This document shows positions 23,690 through 38,429 of a stretch of 64,000 nucleotides of DNA, piece after piece (the stretch's first letter is position 1; each line of letters begins with the position of its first letter). A model generated the notes under the pieces. It saw only the letters and a list, made by a program, of their open reading frames with translations. It did no database searches and was not told where the DNA came from. Source of the DNA: Lytechinus pictus (Eukaryota; Echinodermata; Echinoidea; Temnopleuroida; Toxopneustidae). Location of the stretch: NCBI RefSeq assembly GCF_037042905.1, contig NC_087258.1, forward strand, positions 4,355,001 through 4,419,000, read 5' to 3'. Both the position numbers and the translations under genes were made by a program.

Positions 23690-26600
23690 AGAAGTTGGTC
23701 ATTTGAAGGATATATATCTCTCTAAAATAGGATTATATGGTCTATGAAACACATTCAATCATTGCATCTGCATTCAATTGAAAGAAATGTGGACAAAAGA
23801 CAAAATACCTCCGAACTCTAACATCATGTATGTTAATTGTGTGTATAGATACATGCATACCATATAGGCCCTATATTATCATATATACATGGGACAGGTC
23901 TGATGAGCATGTTTTATGATTAAATTGGTACCATAAATCCATAATCAATTTCAAATTATAAAAACAAAATATATAAATCACTCAGTAATTCGGTAAATTT
24001 GAATGAGTTCACATATTTCTTTCAAAACAGTCGTCTACACTTAACAATTACGGTTCATTGATGTCCGCAGTTAGATGATTATAATGAGCTTGTGCAATTC
24101 GATCAATCATCAATTCGTAACAAGAGATAACTTGAAAAGGTTGACAAAATGTAAAACAGTAGGCATTTATCATACCCCCCCCCCCACACACACACACACG
24201 GGTTTATGTTGAGGGTGTGTTTGATAAACTCTCTCAACTTTGCACTAAGTTCTTCCCGGCTTTCGGCAAGGGCAAAAAATTACCCCGAAAAGTCCAAGAT
24301 AAGATGTTTAATTGAAAACTACTAATTTACGATTGTAGGCCTACATGTAGTTTGTTACAGCAAAATAATATGAGTAAATACAACTTGTTGATTTACCGAA
24401 AAACATGAACATCGCAGATGATTGCATGGATGGCAAAACAAAAGAGGGTCTTGACTCTTGACTCGGACAGTTTCTTCACTTTATTGAACAGATGATCGAA
24501 TCAGGCTCTGGCTGAGGAAAGAATGAGCCGACGAGTTCCCAGTCAACATTAAAAGAAATCACCAATTTCAAGACAACTGACTAAACCTCCAAACATGGAA
24601 TTCCTTGCAAAAAAAAACACGAAGTCACAATGAAGAATGTTATTATACAGGTTCATCGTAGTCGTGGACTCATGTTAGTATATATCATTGGTAGACAGAC
24701 CTCCATGGAGCTAGGGCGGGTTGGAAAAGGCTACCCGACGGAATGCACAGACCATGAATTTCTATGTCATTTCCCCTCTTTTGAAACGGCTGGCATCCAA
24801 AATAATATATCATAAACTATCATAATTTCCTCCTAAATCAAAATACAGATGGAAACCATTTAGATCCTCGCAACATATACACTGCCTTTTACGGCAACTT
24901 TAACGGCACACCAAACTTGGCTGAGGATAAAACGTTGACCCGAAAATAGTTTTGATGGTTATCGTTGCCATGACAACATAGTCAGCTGGGGGTGTCGTAT
25001 TCTGAGGGTCCCAGTCAGGTAATGGGACATGGTTCGTTGTACAAGACCAATGGATGGTTTCAAAGATTTGGAATCTTTCAGAAATTATGACAGGGCTGTT
25101 AAACGTTCTGAATAGGCTTTATGCATGAAATGGGTGATAAATGAGAACGATTTAAAAGGGATATAGAGAATGAAGTATTAAAAATGCGGTATTGACCTTG
25201 GGGAACACAAACACACACACAATCTAAATAGCTTCCCGTAGGCAGATTCCCCGAGATTTCATTGATTATATTGATAATGACAATTAATCGGTTGGTTTGA
25301 GTTGGTATATTATAATTGATACGAGTGACGTTTTTCTCTACGAGTTGAAGGTCGCAGCAGACGTAGCGCACTATAATGCAAACAACGTGTAAAACAGCAA
25401 AATTACAGTGATGGACAGAAAATTGAAAAATATATGAACGATGTGATTGCCGAATCAATACCGCGGATCAAGACATTAATTTTGGATAAATTCGTTTAAG
25501 ATAAGAAGATACATGGACATGCATGGTGGTATGATAGTCTATTGTACATAAAATCTACACATCATAATTATCTCATCAGCCATGGCAGTGAACGATATGC
25601 TCGCTCGAATGAATAAATATCGATTATGTGTTGAATGAAATTAATGGATTTGTCAATATTACACACGATTATCCGATAGATTTGTAGTTAAAATGAGATA
25701 TTAGTGATTTCGTGATAAGAGAGAGAGGGGTAGTGGGAGGGGGATCTCACATCTTAAAAGGTTGTACTTCATCGATATATCAAGATTAATATCTTTCATC
25801 GTTTGGGGTATCAACATCAGTCATCTCAATATAAAGGGGCGACCCCATCCCGTGATTTTAGACAAAAATCAATAAAAGGCGATTGGTGATAATAATTAAT
25901 TGATTTGAAGTCATTGACATCGTCAGTAGATATAGAAATAGTGCTAAATAAACATAATGATATCTAGCTTTATAAAGATAATAATTTCTATGAAGAAATG
26001 CATTCTGGAACGTATTGATAGTTATTCCGAAACGCCATCTAAGATCAATTACAGAATACGAGATAATACCAACTGGTCATCAGGGAAAATAGTAAGAAAA
26101 ATTGACACTTTGAAATAGAGTTTAGATAGGCCTTTTTTAACGTGGCTGTTGGTGTCTGATATGCTGAAGCGTTGCCTGGAATTTTATCGGAAATTTATTT
26201 CTATATAAATCATCATTACCCCCGAAATGATTGGACATTTAGAATCATTCGTAGGGAGCAGAACAGCCCCATTCTCTGGACGGGCAACTTAACCCCCCCC
26301 CCCGCAAAACCAAGCTGATATACATTAATAAGCGGCAATAATAAAAGATAAAGGATAAATATTTGGAATTCAAATGTATAGGACTGTTGCCCTTTGAATA
26401 TGTGATAAAATATGCACCCTCGCATAAATAGGGTTGTAAAAACTCAATCTAACATAAAAAAAGTTCATTTCATCATTGGCCTATAATCATAATTCATATG
26501 GCAACATGTATATCATCATGACAATGATACACCCTGTGTACAGCTAGTGTGTGTTTGATCACGGTATTCCAAATTGACGACAGTCTGGCATGAACAATTA

Positions 26601-27602
26601 TACTTCGAAGTAATATTGAATAATCCAAAATGACTAAAATTTGATGTTCTTCAAAACTTATATTCAGAACGGTGTTGTTGTGAAGACAAGTTACGACATT
26701 AATTTAGAAATCAAACAGATGGAAATTCTGGTTGAACGAGAAAACCATAAATTCTTTGCAGGAATATCGAACAACCTTTTCTTCTTGTCACAATTCATCA
26801 CATTTGAATTGAGATATATATACGGTCTCAATAATCTCATTTTTCAAACGGCTATCACTTTCTTAATGCACTTCCTATTTCTGTCAAACATTCACTATAT
26901 TTTTTCCATATTTCTCCTTTCTTACAAGTATTTATTACCAAGATTATATATATTCTTCTTTAAGGTATAAAATAGCTCCAAAAACACATTCTTACCACAA
27001 TATCTCCGAACCACCACCATGTCGTGAGCCATTAGAACTTCGTCTGACTGCAAAATGGAAGAAATTATCTACGATTTTCCAAAGGTGGTTTAAATCAGAT
27101 CAACAAATATTAATTTCTTCGAAAAGAAATCGTTTTCAAAAGTCCTCAAGATTTCGGCCGATAATATCTTCCTCTAATCGATAACACTCGAGTATAGGTC
27201 CGTGTCGATGGCTTCAATATTATTTCTCTTCGATTGCTCGAGTGGCATCGTGTTATCTATTGGAGAAGCTCGAGTGGGTGCTTAATTGCTTTTTAATTGG
27301 GCCAGTTGATTAAGCAAATCAAAGATGGCCTGCTCTCTTAACGAACTTTAGACAGAATCAACTTGTGTCTTTTGAAATAACGATGTCAGTTTCGGCACCA
27401 AATTCTTGAGAGGAAAGGTGAGACGAAAAGTAACGAAGGTCTCGACTCGGCGATCTCCGGTGACCGAGTGACACACCCAGGGGTACTTCAGGGAGGAGGG
27501 CGTGCTGGAATGTATATCAACATCATAAATGCGGTCAAGAGTCAAGGAACATCATTTTTTTTAGTTATGTCACTCAAGTGAGGCTAAGCCCCCCCCCCCA
27601 CC

Positions 27603-27633
<31 letters not shown>

Positions 27634-30600
27634 TCTTACTCTAAATGTCTCTCTTCATCTCCCTTTTAAATTCGTATTTTTGTGTGTCTCTGTGTTTGTG
27701 TATTTGTTTGTTATATCCTGTTACCACTGGCGACATGGGAGAGGGGCTTGGAGCAGTTTCCCACTCTCCCTAAAAAAATGAACCCCCAAAAATCCACGAG
27801 AGATCGGGGTAAGAGCAGAATTAAAATACAATTATGAAGGCTGCTGATTATTTTCTGGATATGTCAAACTCTGTGTCTAAAATATTTCTCTTTTTTCAAA
27901 TAATGTAATACAAGGTTTCTCTCTTGCTTCGCCAAATCGCAAATCTTCATACCCCCTGGCTCATTACGCCACATCCTGTTACAAAATGATTTCACGAAAT
28001 TATCTTTCATGGTACTGTTTATTTGTTTGGTCTATGTTTTTTTATCATTGACCGCCAAATCCTCCTTTCTGAGAAACGTTTCACCTGAAAATATGTACAG
28101 TAAAAGATTTCGAAAGAAAAATACTGAAACAACTATAGAATTGGCAATAACGGGAATTTTGTCAGGGGAAAACATGTGATTCTACAGTTACCATGGAAAC
28201 AGGACGCGCAGTCGTTCGGGCAGACGCCAATTTCAGGAGAGTCGGTCCACGATCAGGTCATCGGGTCATTCGGCACCCGCCGGCCACGACCGCTCTCATG
28301 CTTTACGATCAGCATATCGCAAAAAGGTGAAAGACATCATGGACATTGTAGAGGATACTTGTGAATATAGGAATGTCTGGATTGAATTTATTCTGGTTTT
28401 TAGAGTGACAGAAAAAAAATGACAAGGTGATGATGTTTATCTATCCTAAATAATACCCATGCGCTATGCCGAAGCCAGCGATCCCGGGAATGGTGCGTAC
28501 CCCCCCCCCCTCTGATTTGGAATTTAGTATATGAAGTCTGTGGGATCGAGAATGTCGCCCTCCCCCCTGAATAGAGGAATAGAGGGACCAAAGAGATACT
28601 CATAAACAATGAAAGATACTTTCATTTTTTTTTGGTGATGATAATAATTCCCACTTTCTTGGTGATAATAATATATGATCCATATTACCTATGCGAATTT
28701 CATTACTATTGGTGTTTTCTCACAGTAGGTTCCCAACCAGTTTTTTTGGGTAGAAGTACCATGGTAATCCTATTTTGTAAACTTTTGTATTATCTACGCA
28801 ATCACTCAATAACCACGCTGAACCCCCCCTCCCCCACAATATTCAAAATGCACAAGCCATATCCAATATTAATTTGCCTTTTGACATTTATTGTGTGTAT
28901 AACATTGCATTTTGCCCCCACATCATGCAATTATCCTGAGATGTGTTGTGTGGCCCGTATGTACCCATAACAAACAATTTAGGGCAAATATTGACAGTCA
29001 TTTCTTGTGTTTGTTCGGCTTAAACTAAAGGAGGAATGTTAAGGGTTCTTGTCTGTTCTTAAATGAATTGGTTGCTATATGCATGAGGTGAAAGGGAGTG
29101 AGAGTGTGTCGAAATGTTTGTCTTTCGTTTATTCCGATTGTCTGTTTCCCTGTGTTCGTCTTTTCATAATTATTTTCTAGGAAATTGTCACTGTTTCTAT
29201 TTTTCTTGAGTTCGTCACCATTGGCTGCTCCGTTATCATGTCTACCATATCGTTGATCTCAAATCGATCTTGAATCGTAATTATTTTTGTCCCGTTTTGC
29301 CTAACTTTCAGTCTCATCTGAGAAGTTTTCCTCATAACCGCTTCAAACTCTTAAATGGGTTGAGAAATATCTACGGATTAAAAATGAACAAGCAGATTTT
29401 TTCCGATAAAATATGAAGTAAAACATGGATAATGGGTAAAATTTCACACAGCATTACGCGAAGCTAACACAGCATTAAGCAGTGGCGAAATGATCCAAAA
29501 ATTTTGAGGGGGTTGGATATGGCGTATCGGGCAAAATTTTCGACTTTTTTATTTAAAAAATCCAATTTTGTAAAATACTCAGATAATAATAGCATCACCA
29601 TTCACTCTTTCATTTTCTTTCCTTTCCCCCTTTTTTGGGGGTCATGAAAAATTTGGAAGGGCAAGCACCCCAAGCCCCTCCCCCCCCCCATATGTACGTC
29701 ATTGGCATTCAGTGATACTTTACTCAATACATGTCCCTTTTTAGGCCAACCCATGCAACATGGAGAATCTGTTTTGTTCAGAAAATTGAGGCCTTTTGCC
29801 GATTCCTTTCAGACAACGTTTTCATTAGTGTATCACAATAAGTAAGGATGTAATATCATTCATATAATTTCTTATTTCATCACAGAGTGCATGCTTAACT
29901 TAACATTCATCCCTACACCGTGTATTATGAATGAAAGTGGTGAAATGGAAATTGGTTACGTAATTCTTCGTAAGTTTAATTAAGTGTCTAAATGCAGCCT
30001 ATCGTATACATATTGATTATCAAATATTGTGTGAAAGCAAATATTTCATCTTAATGACGGCGACAGGCGACCTAAATTTCTCGCTCGAGTATTTATTATT
30101 CTTTATGAAATATTTCATTGAATCAACAACCTTAATTAATGTTTAAAGAGCCAATCTACTACTATCCACTCTAAAAATGTCAATGCTCGATCACAAATTT
30201 AAATTGTCGATTAAGAATGACCCCATTTTTATACAACATTTGTAAACTTGCTATCCAACACAATAATTGTTAGACTTGGCATGATTAAAGTTGTTTCATC
30301 ATTCCACTAACATCAAAAATGTTAGAACATTTGAAAATTTAGTCATTCGTAATAATGATTTTTAAATTGCGATAAGATTTTAGTTTTGAGAGTGTAGCAA
30401 CCAAAAGTAGCATCAATCATGTCAACTTGGTCAATACACTTTTCAGGTGGTCAGAACAATACCGGTGATACTCTTTATTAAAGGGGGAAGCAAAAAGAAA
30501 TACTCACCGTTTGTTTAACAATATGCCTAAATTATTATAAATGGCTTCATGTTTTTAACTGAATATTAGAACTAAATAAAATTCTGAAATAGTGATATTC

Positions 30601-33600
30601 GTTACTCACTTCAACGACGATGGCAGGATGTTGAGATGTACAGTCATGTATAGCAGGAGAAAAGTAGTTTTCACAATTAGTTTATAAGAGTGTTTCTTCT
30701 TCTTGTCAAGACGAATAAGCTCCACTCACAAATAAAACCAAAAAATGAAATAAACGAAATATATAGTATGTTCTCGAACACAATGAGAATCACATGATAT
30801 GACGTCACTCACGTTGACCACGCCCTATCACTTCTAAGAAGATTTATTGTGAAGACGATGCATAACCTTGGTTTGACTAACCCCGTATAGATGTTTAGTC
30901 ACACCACCAAAGCTGACTCCAAAACGACCGATGAAGTGCTATTTCAAATAACGTACATTAGCTTTGATCGGTCTGGAGTAAAATTCGCCTAAAGGGGGTA
31001 AATGTGACTGCATCCAAAACACTTGTCTGACTGTCTGTAATCTTAAACTTTCACCCACTGGCGGAACAACAAAAACAAGATGTCACCAAACTAAATATCA
31101 ATTTTACAAGTGGCTGTGAAATGTTTTCTTTCATTTGCAAAGTGCATGAGGATTCTTTTCATGACGCCGACCGCTTTGTAAAACTGTACATTAGTAGTGC
31201 ACATACAGTATTCAATGTGACACTTCATGTGTAATAACTTTCTCTGCGTGCAAATAATGCAACAATTACTAAACGCATTGGGCCGATTATTTATCTTTGC
31301 AAAGAGCCTAGGGATAAGTCAGTAATTGACATTCGAAGAAATTAGAACAATAGATTGTCGTCACAAATACGTAAATGTATAATTACTTGCCTATTGTAAC
31401 TATTTCCCAAGAGTAACAGGCCGGGAAGCATGACGAAGGGAGAATGTTTAAAATACCGTAACACCGTGAATCGAAAGCGATTTAAAGTAATCAATGTGGA
31501 AACCTTTCTCATTATTGTTTTTGTGCTTATGTAAAGGGGTTTTTGTTTGCGAATAACAATAGTCATCAATTAAAAAATTATTTTCGCGAGACACAACTCT
31601 GTAAATACGTCAGAGACAGAGCTTTTCTTAGGGCTATCAAATTAATAGCAAGGGTATCTAGGGATTAAATTTGTTTACCGGTATCGTCATGTCTTGAAAA
31701 CCAGAACGAAACAAAAAAAAAAGCAATTTATCAAATGAATCGTAATTAAGACAAATAACCAAGACCATTATTTGTAATAATTTATTTATGGATAGTTATG
31801 CATATACCGTTGTTTTTACCAATCTGTGGCCGCAACAAGATATCAGTTCCCTTTCAAATTTTCCTCCACCCTCCTCCCCTCCCACTGGCGTATAAATTTG
31901 GGGCTTTGGGGCCATGCAACCCACCCCCCCCCCCCGTTCCCCGACCAAAAATAAAATTGAGCAGATGAAATTTTAAAAAAATAGGAAAGGGTGAAATAAA
32001 TTTTCATGTACTTAATAATGTCAAAATCTATCACAACATTAGCTTTTCATATTCAAAAGGTCAATATTGCACCATATGCCATGTCTGGTCCCTCATTTGT
32101 CTATATTTGTGTTTCTAACCCTTTTCCCTTACCCCCCCCCCCCCCTTTCTCACAGTCGTGATCCCGAAGAAAATTTGTTTTTTTTGCATACCGGCCAACG
32201 TCATCCCGTTTTGCTGTTTATCAATGCTTTTTAAAAAGTTCTTAACTCCTATATTCAATAAGATTTACAATACATAATTTTCCATTCGACTCGCACTTTA
32301 GTTTCTCGGCCCTCGGATATAATTGGAATTTGTGCTTTATTGATCTTCGTTAAACCCTCTCAAAACATCGTGTATTCTCATTTGAAATACAGATTAACAT
32401 AATATTCTAGCTTCAGGTGCGGTGTCATCGCAATCGCAAACATTTACATCCCTGTTTTCAAACAAGCTGAAGGGGGACATGGCACGAAATAACAATTAGT
32501 TGTCTATTATTGCGCAACACCAGTTGAATGTATTCTTTGGCGTAACAAATCCCCAAGGGATTACAAACTACTTATCAGGTATCTCTATTGTGATTTGAGT
32601 TATTCTTTTCTTGCTTGTAACCATCGCTGAAGAGAAGATGGTTACAAGCGAGCAATCAGAGCATTTTCACTCCTCACCTTCGATTCTAGTCCTCCGTCGT
32701 TTTCCCTCTCCTTGCCCCCTCTTTCTCCTTCTTTCTCTTCTTCTTTCAGTTTTTCTTCCTTGTTTATTGATCTGTCTATCTTATATGTCTTAAGACGAAT
32801 AAAGAAGTGTTACGAATCCTGGTATTTATTTACCTTTCGGATAAGACATTCTGCTTTTTGAAGGGATTTCTTTAAAAAAAGGCACCCGAATTTTTACAGA
32901 AGCACAATCGTTACAATGCACAGTAAAGCAAATGGGAAGTACTTTCTCAATAAACATGATAAGTCAATCGCTCAAACCCAAGCATAAAAATGATTTAAAC
33001 AAGAAATACAGTACTATTCGTTGTTATTTTTATTTATGCAATAACAGTACAAAGTCATGAAACAAACTAGTGGGGAAATAATAGTAACAATTGTTTCAGG
33101 AAAAAAACCATATATGTCAACACTGAACATATGCTGAAATAGCAATTAAGGGTTCGATTCCAATGCTAATGATGTATGGATATATCCGTATAGTAAAATG
33201 ATGTTCAGGTGGAAAGGAGTAATCAGACTTTATGGGAAATAATAATTCAATTCATATATCTGAAAGAGGAAACGTGAAAAGATCCTTCTCCATTATTGTC
33301 AGAAGCTAAACATGCCGAAAACACATAAAACTATAATGAAAGCATCTAAAGAGATAGATTATGTGCATGGATCAAACAAAATATTTCACAGAAGAGAGAA
33401 TGAAATTATACCCCCAAAAATAGAATTGTACGAATGAAAGCCTTTCTCGCATATTTGGAATTGACAAATGTCTACAATAACGATTAAAACACAATCAGCT
33501 AGCCATCCACGGATCCATCACTGGAAAAGTACTTTTGATACCAAACAATTCTTGTTTTGTTTTATATTCCAATCGATGGGTATATGTGTTTTTGGTTTGT

Positions 33601-33935
33601 TGGGTAATATGTGCTTTAGGATTGTTTTGTTGTTCGTATTTGTTTGCATGCATATTGACAGAAAATAACTATTATGTCTGTGATTGTGAAACCAATAAAA
33701 CTTATAAATAATAAAAAAAGGTTTTAACAAACAAAATATATTCGGAGACGGGAGAAAATTATCCGAACTAAGGACCAGGAAAACAGCCGTCATATCAGAA
33801 TAATAAAGGAGAAGAAAAATAAAAAATTGCGTTGGACTCAATCTAATACCATGAAGAATATGCAACGCAAAAATTATTATTTCAGCGTTTGTTATTTAAT
33901 AACAAATTAGATAACCTCTGATTACACGGTCGTTA
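23690..33935. other. 10-kb region without recognisable genes
   Basis: Mostly AT-rich single-copy-like DNA. It includes (CA)n near 24187-24199, a C run near 26293, (CT)n at about 27604-27632, C runs near 28500, 28826, 29683 and 31924, and another near 32132. Open frames of 100-120 codons exist but are Leu/Ile/Phe-rich with no domain or splice pattern. Introns, regulatory DNA or unspotted small exons cannot be excluded. Confidence 0.5.
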
Positions 33936-34204
33936 ATACCTTGGTCACATTCGCTCTACGGCGGCCGTACGGCGAGTCGAAAACAGCCGTTTTTATTTAT
34001 TTTAATGCAACCATCCTCTGAAGTACAGACCTTACCAAAGATAAGAAACTCAACGAGGGGCACATAAGCATATTGCTTTACGTCTCAACATCCAAGTAAG
34101 TAAGTAAGTAAAACCACCTATATGTAGTTGGTACAAAAAAAAGTTAAAACGGCTGTTTTTGACTCGCCGTACGGCCGCCGTAGAGCAAATGTGACCAAGG
34201 TATT
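33936..34204. repeat. MITE family A, copy 2
   Basis: Inverted ends 'ATACCTTGGTCACATTCG' and 'CAAATGTGACCAAGGTAT' with 'CGGCGGCCGTACGGCGAGTC' arms. It is longer than the 4541 copy because the centre holds extra sequence, including a (TAAG)n run near 34094-34110. Confidence 0.9.
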
Positions 34205-36411
34205 ACTTAGTGCCATTATTTACACATACATATTTCATATTTATACATATATAATATATTTACATATACTTACAGTTGTATTTAAGTTTGATGACATGCG
34301 TCCCTGTAACACACTGGAAAGGTGACTGACAGATAATCCATAAATTCAATCCATAAAAATGACAGAAATATTCCAGAGTTTATTAGCCCCCAAACGATTC
34401 CTGAAGATATCTACATAATCAGTGTTAATGGTATCGACCAGCAAATCTACGATTAGATCAATCTGATGAGAAATCCACTGATAAGATGTATTGAAGAACT
34501 GTCATCATTCACACCAAATCTGTCAGAATTATTGACGCTTTATGATTATGATATCATATCGCTATCACTCTTGGTAACACCGTCAACAGCTCCCCAGTCT
34601 GGCTTTCACAAACCACCACTGAATTCGACCCCTCTTCTCTTTCTAAATCTCCCTCTCCCCCTCTCTCTTCGCTGTTTCCTTGTATCTCTTTGTAATGCAT
34701 TCTATTCTAATTGCTCAACGAAGCGCTCCGCGGTCGGCTCATCTCCGATAGCGCGGCAAACGATCGATAGCAATCCCTTTGTCGTCTGCTCATGTTCGCC
34801 TTGTCACATTGGCTCGAATGGGGGTCTTTTCTTTCTTCTAAGTTTCTTTCACCGGGTTTTCATTAACATTGGAATTGACATCAAGGTTATAAAGCTGATC
34901 ATTTGGTTAAGCGACATAAATATTTAAAATGCAGGTCGATAATGTCATGTTTACAGTGTTTTCGCTTGTTTGTCGTCTTGTAATGTCCCCTCAAGACAAG
35001 CAGCAAAGCGCAGACGAAATCCATGGGGGGGACTGAGATTTTTTTGGGGGAGGGGTGGGTTTATTTATGTGTGTTAGTATGAAAAATGAAATGAGGAGTG
35101 ATTTTGATTATGTTTTTGAGGGAGAGGTAGAGAAATTCAAATATAATATTTATGCATTAATCATGATTATAAACAATTCGAAAACTTCAAGCTATTTTTG
35201 AAGGAGGTATCTTTCATACTTTTGGTTACATCAAGGTGTGATGTTCCCTACTGATGAGAAATTTGGCTGTAATAAATGAGATTTTGAATTAAAAAAATTC
35301 CAAAAAAAATGATTAACAGTTGTGGATTCTTTTATATCTGTTGATTCAGTCTGCCACAAAATACTTGGTATGCAATCTAGAATAAAATGAAAGAAAAACC
35401 ACATGGTCAATTCTTGATGCACCTGTGCGTTGTTATTTATTTTATTTCATGTTTCAGAGAACTGGCATTGATTTGCTAGTAAACAATCAATTAATTATTA
35501 ATTTGATTTCACTACATCTTGGACAAGATTGTATTAAATCGAATAAATCAATTATTTCTTTGTGTTGCAGAAATGGACTTGCCGCTTTTTCAGCATCTTC
35601 GATATTAATATTCGCACTTTATGATGCAACATGTCAAATATATATTAAAAAAAAACTGTAACATATTCAACATGGAATCAAGACATGTTTTTAATATACT
35701 AAAATATGAAAAAATAAATATATTTGTGAACCTGGGGAGCGGTTTATGAAAGAACTAAGTCAGACGTTTTATCCAACAAAGTCTGTTTTATCCCACATAT
35801 ACCATTATGAACTGTGCTTCTCAGTCAAACAAAATCAAGGAAAGTTGTCAGATCTGTCAACTAGTTGGACCAAAATGTTGATGAAACGCTTCCCATGCCT
35901 TTAATGTTCTTATTGCAATCGACAGGTTATTAATTTAATACAAATTTAGAAGCAAGAATTTGTAATGATGGTTAGGTTGTGGTATAAAACGCATCGATGT
36001 TTTCGAGAAATTTAAAACAGTCGCTCTTGCTGGAACAATCGATAACTTCTTTATGTTGATATGCCTGTTGTTGTTGTTGTTGTTATTTTCATGTCAACTA
36101 AAGTTGACGGCCAGTGTACACCGATATCAAACACCTATTCTAATTTGATTTTTTTTGTTTGGACGTGTCGATGTAATTTTGATTTTCATCTTGCGAAGAC
36201 GTAAGAGGGCGTCATTTCGGATCCTTCTCTAGTCTCTCTTGCTCCCCTTGCTTCATGGCCTTCGACGTTGTGTTTATGAAATTAATATCATTATCTAATT
36301 AGTGATATATATTTTTTCACTGTTCTGAGCATGTACAATCTACCTCCTACACTGATCTGTAGGCCTCCAACATTAAGGCGGTGCACTGCAAGTTAATCAA
36401 GCAGTTTTAAA
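34205..36411. other. intergenic, no gene recognised
   Basis: A 153-codon open frame at 34466-34927 is rich in Leu/Ser/Pro with no recognisable domain and no supporting splice signals. A (TTG)n run lies near 36068-36083. Nothing else supported. Confidence 0.4.
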
Positions 36412-36412
36412 C

Positions 36413-36602
36413 CTCTTAAAAATGTTGGGCAACATACTGTCCACACAACAATTGATTAAAACTTTATCCAATTCTGGGTATTTTTAAACCAATAATGTGT
36501 ACTTTGGGTGGAAACTACACAGTATTGGTTGAAAACTACCCAGAGTTGGATCATTTTTAACCAGTTGTTGTGTAGACAGTATGTTGCCCAACATTTTAAG
36601 AG
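36413..36602. repeat. 190-bp MITE with ~60-bp inverted ends
   Basis: The left arm holds 'TGTTGGGCAACATACTGTCC' and the right arm its near inverse 'ACAGTATGTTGCCCAACA'. Pairing extends outward through CTCTTAAAA/TTTTAAGAG and inward through 'TTGGATAAAG'-like sequence. It can fold into one long hairpin. Confidence 0.9.
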
Positions 36603-37017
36603 TGCAATTGAGTTGGTTTCCTCATCTAAAATTCTTAATTCAGTTTACCGTAACCATGGTAACCATGAAGCATATTTAAAAAAATAAATTATAGGAATAA
36701 CACTGACACCTTATAGTGGAGAATTATTTGCAACAAATCAATAACTTTATTATTTAAAGTCATACTTTCTGTAGATACAGATTCCAGCTTCCACTAACCC
36801 AGTAATGGATTTCAAACAACAGAGTTAAATTAATTACATCGAATAAAGACAGTTTACACAACATCATGGAAACATCAACGTGATAAATAGAAATTAACAA
36901 TTAATTATCGGCAAGTCAAGACAATCATTTCAGTAGTGTTTCTTGATTAACTATAAGTATTAAACGGTGTGCACACTGTACAAATTAAACCTGACGAAAA
37001 GAAGACAATGTCCCGTA

Positions 37018-37320
37018 TTCTCAATTCAGTTTCAATTCTTACTCTGGTCTTAAGTTCTGGTTTATCTTTGGACAGCCATTTGTGCTATAAATATTAAACA
37101 GTATATAAAGATTCAATACGACAGCACATCCGGTGCTCACTTCATTCGTAAGTATTTTGTGAATGAAAAATAGAATAGTTTTCTTCACAATTAAAGGTTT
37201 TCAAAATAACACAATAAATGGTAAAAGTGTACAACCCCAACCAAAGTTTGTACATATATGGCTTTCCATAATTATATTTTAGCACAGAGTTAGACCGTGG
37301 ACCGGACTTTAGAATGCGGA
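37018..37320. repeat. degenerate relative of MITE family C
   Basis: 'CCCGTATTCTCAATTCAGTT' at the left and 'GACCGTGGACCGGACTTTAG' near the right resemble the ends and inner words of the 39728 element. Heavily decayed. Confidence 0.35.
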
Positions 37321-37324
37321 TCAG

Positions 37325-37540
37325 TGTGTTCACATAGCGGACTAGGTAAAGATGTGATCCACACAGTTAAAATGCTCAAATTTAACAGTGTGTAGATAAT
37401 TTTATACTGTGGACACTACCTCCACAGTGTGTTCACAGTGTGTCCATATAGTACTTTATGTGAGGACGCGATCCACACTATTAAAATACTTAGTTTTAAC
37501 AGTGTGAAGATAATTTCACACTATGGATACCTCCACAGTG
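37325..37540. repeat. two-copy tandem repeat, ~108 bp
   Basis: Both copies contain 'GTGTGTTCACA', a 'GATCCACAC...TTAAAAT' word, 'TTTAACAGTGTG' and 'ACCTCCACAGTGT'. Each copy also carries short inverted repeats (CACAGT/ACTGTG), so each can form small hairpins. Confidence 0.75.
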
Positions 37541-38203
37541 TAGATGTCACTGGCGTAAACTCACAAAGCAGGGAGGGGAAATCAGTGAAGCTCGCCACAT
37601 TCCTGATATCTATCTATTGACTGGCTTATTATAGTTTCTATGATTGGGAAATGTATTGTTTCATCCACTCAGTCCTTTCACTGCCGTCGTATTATAGGAA
37701 TACTGCAACACTTTATACGAGTTATAGATGTCTGTACATGCACACGATGAAAGCAGTTCAAATTTTCAGCAGAATGAATGTCAAGAGCAGTCACGACTGT
37801 AATACACCCATGATATAAACTCGTATCATTTTTCTTAAGTTAATTATACTGATCAAAGACATCGATCTCTACCCCAGACCATTAGATAAAATATTCATAA
37901 ATATAATTTCGCCAGGAAATCATGAAATCAAGTTTTTTGTGCATCGACAAGAACTTCGAGTACTTTGCGAATATAACCATTCACATTGATGGCGTCCATG
38001 CTTCAGAAAAATTACATGACGATCCGTTTCCATGGTTTCAGCATCTCATGAAGCAGGACCGGGACTTTTCAGAGTCAAAAACAAAAATTTGTATTCACGA
38101 CATCCATCCCAGCTCTGCACAAAAAGGCTAATATCCCAAACAGGCGATATAGACTGATAACTGGGGAATTATGACGTCACAATACTTCGTCATCTTGATG
38201 ATA
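37541..38203 (-). other. probable 3' UTR of the aGPCR gene
   Basis: Sequence directly downstream of the stop on the minus strand. A 69-codon plus-strand frame (37922-38131) has no recognisable domain. No certain poly(A) site assigned. Confidence 0.35.
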
Positions 38204-38429
38204 TCAACCCGAAAGTGTCCGATTAAACGAGGTAGATGACGAATATTCGCGATAAGTCCCGGTTGGTTTGTACGTCGTGCCTCCGCTGGTTGATCGGTTG
38301 TACGTATCCCTCAGGCTTGTGCTTCTGCTTCGAATATTGTCAAGTTCCGAGCTCTTGGCGGCCGAGCGTCGCTTGGGACGAATTGACGATGGACAAAGCT
38401 GCTTTCTCCAGGCTCTCCTCAGCTCAGGC
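38204..38429 (-). CDS. aGPCR exon 11: cytoplasmic tail and stop
   Basis: The acceptor TTTACTTTAG is followed by G-CCT-GAG, which completes the AG| left by the TM7 exon and reads ...CVF-R-PELRRAWRKQL. A basic amphipathic segment directly after TM7 is typical of GPCR helix 8. The rest is rich in Ser, Thr and Arg (candidate phosphorylation sites) and ends in NRTLSG. The join is inferred over a ~16-kb intron; a nearer alternative last exon was not seen. Confidence 0.75.

Noticed and set aside
26641-26970. 109-codon plus-strand frame
   Set aside because: Hydrophobic and AT-driven, with no domain or exon signals that I can defend.
34466-34927. 153-codon plus-strand frame
   Set aside because: No recognisable domain, biased composition (Leu, Ser, Pro), no duplicate or splice support.
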